Positions 37,185 to 39,749 of a stretch of 39,749 nucleotides of DNA are shown here, piece after piece. The position numbers were made by a program, and so were the translations under genes. Origin of the DNA: Betaproteobacteria bacterium. Lineage in GTDB: Bacteria > Pseudomonadota > Gammaproteobacteria > Burkholderiales > SG8-39. Position 1 is the stretch's first letter; the number at the start of each line of letters is the position of its first letter. The stretch spans positions 1-39,749 of the forward strand of contig VGIA01000010.1 in assembly GCA_016868105.1 (NCBI GenBank), given 5' to 3'. The notes beneath the pieces were generated by a model that saw only the letters and a program-made list of their open reading frames with translations, searched no databases and was not told where the DNA came from.

Positions 37185-38530
37185 ACCTTTACGCCAGGCT
37201 GCTGGAACGAAGGGACAAGCCGCTCCGCGTCGGCCTGATCGGCGCCGGGAAGTTCGCGGCGATGTACCTCGCGCAGGTGCCGCGCACCCCCGGGGTGCGG
37301 CTGGTGCAGATCGCGGACCTCGCGCCGGCGAACGCCAGGGCGAATCTGGAGCGCGTCGGATGGACCGCGGCGCAGATTGCCGCCACCCCCATTGTCGAGG
37401 ACTGGCAGAAGCTGGTCTCGCACCCGGAGATCGACATCGTCATCGAGGCCACCGGCAACCCGGTCGCCGCCGTCGAGCACATCCTGGAGGCCTTCCGCCA
37501 CGGCAAGCACGTGGTGAACGTGACGGTGGAGGCCGATGCGTTCTGCGGTCCGATCCTGGCGCGGCGCGCCGCGGCCGCGGGCGTGGTGTACAGCCTCGCC
37601 TACGGCGACCAGCCTGCGATCATCTGTGACCTGGTGGACTGGGCGCGGGCGGCTGGATTCCCGGTGGTCGCAGCGGGCCGCGGCCACAAGTGGCTGCCGC
37701 AATTCGCGCAGTCGACGCCGGAAACGGTGTGGGGCCACTACGGCCTGACCCCGGAGCAGGCGAAGCTGGGCGGCCTGAATGCAAAGATGTTCAATTCGTT
37801 CCTCGACGGCTCCAAGCCGGCGATCGAGTCGAGCGCGGTGTGCAACGCCACCGGCCTGACCCCGGCGCCAGAGGGCCTGCTGTACCCGCCGGGACCGGTG
37901 GACCGGATCCCGGAGCTGATGCGGCCGCGGTCGGAAGGCGGCGTGCTGCACCACAAGGGCCAGGTCGAAGTGGTGTCGTCGCTGGAGGCGGACGGTACGC
38001 CGATTGCCTACGACATCCGCTTCGGCGTGTTCGTGGTGTTCGAGGGCGAGACCGACTACATCCGACGCTGCTTTTCCGAGTACGGCGTGAAGACCGATGC
38101 CTCGGGCCGCTACGCCTGCCTGTACAAGCGCTGGCACCTGATCGGCCTGGAGGTCGGCATCTCGGTAGCCTCGGTTGGCATCCGTGGCGAGCCCACCGGC
38201 TGCGCCACCGGCTGGCGCGCCGATGCGGTGGCGGTGGCGAAGAAGGACCTGAAAGCCGGCGAAGTGCTCGACGGCGAGGGCGGCTACACCGTGGTGGGGC
38301 GCCTGATGCCCGCGGCCGATTCGCTGGCGCAGGCTTGCCTGCCGCTGGGCCTGGCGCACGGCTGGAAGCTGCTGCGGCCGGTGGCCGCCGGCCAGGCGCT
38401 CAGCTGGAGCGACGTGGCCGTCGAAGAGAACGTGCCGGCCGTGAAGCTGCGGCGCGAGCTGGAGGCCGCGGCGGAGGTGGCAGCCGCCGCAGGTAGTGCT
38501 ACAGCTGCCTATGGGCGGCGCGCGGCGTGA
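37181..38530 (+). CDS. Homoserine-dehydrogenase-like NAD(P)-binding protein with C-terminal SAF domain
   Basis: A 449-residue two-domain protein. The N-terminal Rossmann fold has RVGLIGAGKFAAMYL (GAGKFA at 21-26) and the EATGNPVAAVEHI segment as in homoserine dehydrogenase or Gfo/Idh proteins. The central part (SLAYGDQPAIICDLVDWARA and GRGHKWLPQF) is typical of a widespread but uncharacterised dehydrogenase group. The C-terminal region (about 350-425, AVAKKDLKAGEVLDGEGGY and LLRPVAAGQALSWSDV) is an SAF domain, also seen in altronate dehydratase, sialic acid synthase and FlgA. It starts inside the dioxygenase stop (ATGA). An Ala-rich tail ends the protein. The reaction is unknown. Confidence 0.85.
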   Translation: MNLYARLLERRDKPLRVGLIGAGKFAAMYLAQVPRTPGVRLVQIADLAPANARANLERVGWTAAQIAATPIVEDWQKLVSHPEIDIVIEATGNPVAAVEHILEAFRHGKHVVNVTVEADAFCGPILARRAAAAGVVYSLAYGDQPAIICDLVDWARAAGFPVVAAGRGHKWLPQFAQSTPETVWGHYGLTPEQAKLGGLNAKMFNSFLDGSKPAIESSAVCNATGLTPAPEGLLYPPGPVDRIPELMRPRSEGGVLHHKGQVEVVSSLEADGTPIAYDIRFGVFVVFEGETDYIRRCFSEYGVKTDASGRYACLYKRWHLIGLEVGISVASVGIRGEPTGCATGWRADAVAVAKKDLKAGEVLDGEGGYTVVGRLMPAADSLAQACLPLGLAHGWKLLRPVAAGQALSWSDVAVEENVPAVKLRRELEAAAEVAAAAGSATAAYGRRAA

Positions 38531-38612
38531 GGCTGCGCGCGGTGATGCTGTCCTTCCCGGTCGAGGCGTTGATCGCCTCCAGCATCGCCTTCCTGTCCAG
38601 CCCGCAGGCCGA
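38529..38612 (-). pseudogene. Remnant of a beta-hydroxyacid dehydrogenase gene
   Basis: About 28 codons on the minus strand read SACGLDRKAMLEAINASTGK and then DSITARSL. They resemble the C-terminal helical domain of 3-hydroxyisobutyrate-dehydrogenase-family proteins (the GLDxxxMLExINASxG segment). A stop codon stands directly upstream in the same frame (38615-38613), and the frame ends at a TAG near 38499 without the rest of the domain. The fragment lies directly downstream of the carboxymuconolactone-decarboxylase-like gene, in the same frame, and touches the end of the convergent SAF gene. It is best explained as the leftover of a deleted gene. Confidence 0.5.
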
Positions 38613-38624
38613 TCAAGCCGATGA

Positions 38625-39014
38625 TCACAGGCCGCGTTCCTTGAAGACCTCCCTCGCGCTGCGGAAGCTCTCCACCGCCGCCGGCACGCCGCAGTAGATC
38701 GCGACCTGCAGGAACACCTCGCCGATCTCCTCCTTGGTGAGGCCGTTGTTGAGCGCGCCGTTGATGTGCAGCTTGAGTTCATGGGTGCGGCCCAGCGCCG
38801 AGAGCATGGCGAGGTTGAGCATCGAGCGCGACCTGCGCTCCAGCCCGGGGCGGTTCCAGATCTCGTTCCAGCAGTAGGTATTCAGCAGCTCGACGAAGGG
38901 CCGGTTGAACTCGTCCACGCTCGCCATCGACTTGTCGACGTACTCGGCGCCAAGCACCTCGCGGCGCGTCTTCAGGCCGGCGGCGTAGCGTTCCTGGTGG
39001 CTTCTCTTGTCCAT
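38625..39014 (-). CDS. Carboxymuconolactone decarboxylase family protein
   Basis: A 129-residue protein with the CMD/AhpD-like fold, close to the PcaC type. Recognisable segments are QERYAAGLKTRREVLGAEYVD, LERRSRSMLNLAMLSALGR, HELKLHINGALNNGLTKEEI and EVFLQVAIYCGVPAAVESFR. The redox CxxC of AhpD is absent, in line with PcaC-like members. A strong Shine-Dalgarno AAGGAGGT (39021-39028, minus strand) 6 bases before the ATG fixes the start. PcaC decarboxylates 4-carboxymuconolactone in protocatechuate breakdown, but no other pca gene is nearby, so the substrate is unknown. It lies between two gene remnants. Confidence 0.92.
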   Translation of the reverse strand: MDKRSHQERYAAGLKTRREVLGAEYVDKSMASVDEFNRPFVELLNTYCWNEIWNRPGLERRSRSMLNLAMLSALGRTHELKLHINGALNNGLTKEEIGEVFLQVAIYCGVPAAVESFRSAREVFKERGL

Positions 39015-39089
39015 GCGGGCACCTCCTTGCGGTTCACGTTGGAAGGAATACTTGCCCGGGCGGGGCGGGCGCTGCGGCCTTGGCCGCGG

Positions 39090-39307
39090 TCAGGCGAACG
39101 GCGCCACGGCCTTCATGCCGAGGCGGGCGAACATCTCGCTATCCCGGGCGGCCTCCGGATTGCCGGGCAGGCGCCGGTCTTGACCGACAGCAGGCTGGAG
39201 AGCTGCACGCGATCGGGCTCCAAATGTCCGCGATGCACGACCTGGGGCCGGTGGACCAGTTGCGTGAAGGGCAGCTCCAACAGGGCGAGCACGTTTTTTG
39301 TTTTCAT
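39090..39307 (-). pseudogene. bioB: Internally deleted biotin synthase gene
   Basis: The two ends of BioB are present and the middle is gone. From the ATG at 39307 the frame reads VLALLELPFTQLVHRPQVVH, then EPDRVQLSSLLSVKTGACP, which matches the BioB N-terminus up to the first cysteine of the radical-SAM motif CxxxCxxC. Immediately after ACP the match jumps, in the next frame, to GNPEAARDSEMFARLGMKA, which resembles the BioB segment near the C-terminus (NPEEDKDLQLFRKLG in E. coli), and ends at TGA 39092-39090. The original frame stops shortly after the junction. Most of the usual 320-350 residues is missing, including two of three cluster cysteines, so it cannot make biotin. Confidence 0.82.
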
Positions 39308-39342
39308 GCGCCAAGGATAAACCACCGGGAAGGGGGGCGCGA

Positions 39343-39749
39343 TCAGCCGGTCGGGCGGTGCAGGTAGCGGCCGTGCGGCTTGCCCAGGACCTTGGCGCCG
39401 TCGTACACCAGCTTGCCGCGCAGATAGGTGGCCTTGACCCGCGCCGAGAGCTCGATGCCCTCGAACGGGGTGTAGCCCTGGGTGGACTCGGAGTCCCCGG
39501 CGCGGATGGTCCAGGTTTCCCTCGGGTCCACCAGTGCGAGGTCGGCGTCGAGGCCTTCGGCGATGTCGCCCTTGGAGTTCAGGCCGTAGCGCCGCGCCGC
39601 GTTGTAGCTGGTGAGGCGCGCGATCTGGTTGTAGGACAGTCCGCGCCGGGTGCCCTCGGACACCAGCGCGGGCAGCAGGTACTCGGTGCCGCCGAAGCCG
39701 GATTTCGCCAGCCAGATGTTGCCGAAGTAACGCTTTTGAACTTTCGTCT
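39343..39749 (-). CDS. Cyclic amidohydrolase of the hydantoinase/dihydroorotase family (C-terminal part)
   Basis: The frame is open from the right window edge (first full codon at 39747-39745) to the stop at 39343; the N-terminal metal-binding part is outside. The visible 134 residues include GFGGTEYLLPALVSEGTRRG, the YNAARRYGLNSKGDIAEGLD segment, DADLALVDP, GYTPFEGIELSARVKATYLR and LVYDG, a typical end of dihydropyrimidinase, allantoinase and dihydroorotase-like proteins. TPFEG followed by VKATYLRGKLVY recalls allantoinase and related enzymes. Without the active site the substrate cannot be chosen. It is transcribed toward the bioB remnant. Confidence 0.9.
   Translation of the reverse strand, partial: TKVQKRYFGNIWLAKSGFGGTEYLLPALVSEGTRRGLSYNQIARLTSYNAARRYGLNSKGDIAEGLDADLALVDPRETWTIRAGDSESTQGYTPFEGIELSARVKATYLRGKLVYDGAKVLGKPHGRYLHRPTG

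Noticed and set aside
38625-39014. Protocatechuate (pca) pathway gene
   Set aside because: The protein is of the CMD family, but no other pca gene is in the window and its neighbours are remnants, so the specific pathway is not supported.

Overview
The window is GC-rich, densely packed DNA that looks like a betaproteobacterial chromosome (Burkholderiales/Rhodocyclales-like). Two gene orders point there: mltD-gloB-methyltransferase-rnhA-dnaQ, and pyrG-kdsA-eno-ftsB joined by ATGA overlaps. The Etf/ETF-QO-centred acyl-CoA metabolism and an orphan Bug/TctC receptor agree. This is inferred from family recognition, not from a database search. I see no rRNA, tRNA, CRISPR array, phage or insertion sequence.

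Layout. 1-2254 (+): end of a peptide/nickel-type ABC permease and a double ABC ATPase. 2351-2410: a very AT-rich island. 2384-6683: gloB-mltD (-) diverging from a methyltransferase, rnhA and dnaQ (+). 6804-9256 (+): acyl-CoA synthetase and an ECHDC3-like crotonase that lacks both catalytic glutamates. 9471-21299 (-): an eleven-gene, tightly spaced catabolic operon, in transcription order class II aldolase, SDR, TctC receptor, isocitrate-lyase-family lyase, LeuC-like, LeuD-like, AidB-like acyl-CoA dehydrogenase, class III CoA-transferase, 2-hydroxyacid dehydrogenase, mandelate-racemase-like enzyme and a second acyl-CoA dehydrogenase. 21422-24923 (+): etfB, etfA and a DmdC/FadE5-type acyl-CoA dehydrogenase. 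24930-26890 (-): ETF-ubiquinone oxidoreductase and a DUF962/Mpo1-like protein. 26914-29258 (+): thioesterase and acetoacetyl-CoA synthetase. 29331-34639 (+): pyrG, kdsA, eno, ftsB and an amidohydrolase, each overlapping the next. 34649-36232 (-): an orphan peptide-type solute-binding protein, divergent from a 2-oxoglutarate-dioxygenase-like gene and a Rossmann+SAF protein (36339-38530, +). 38499-39342: gene debris around a carboxymuconolactone-decarboxylase-like gene, with a short beta-hydroxyacid-dehydrogenase remnant and an internally deleted bioB. 39343-39749 (-): end of a hydantoinase/dihydroorotase-type cyclic amidohydrolase.

How they fit together. The acyl-CoA dehydrogenases would pass electrons to EtfAB and then through ETF-QO to the quinone pool. 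The large minus-strand operon has the parts for taking up an organic acid, charging it with CoA, oxidising and hydrating it, and splitting a substituted malate. The LeuCD-like hydratase next to a KRCGH-motif lyase is the most suggestive pair and recalls the dimethylmaleate hydratase/dimethylmalate lyase logic of nicotinate fermentation. The substrate cannot be read from sequence. The best candidate for an undescribed system is this operon. The ABC receptor/dioxygenase/SAF-protein locus is second.
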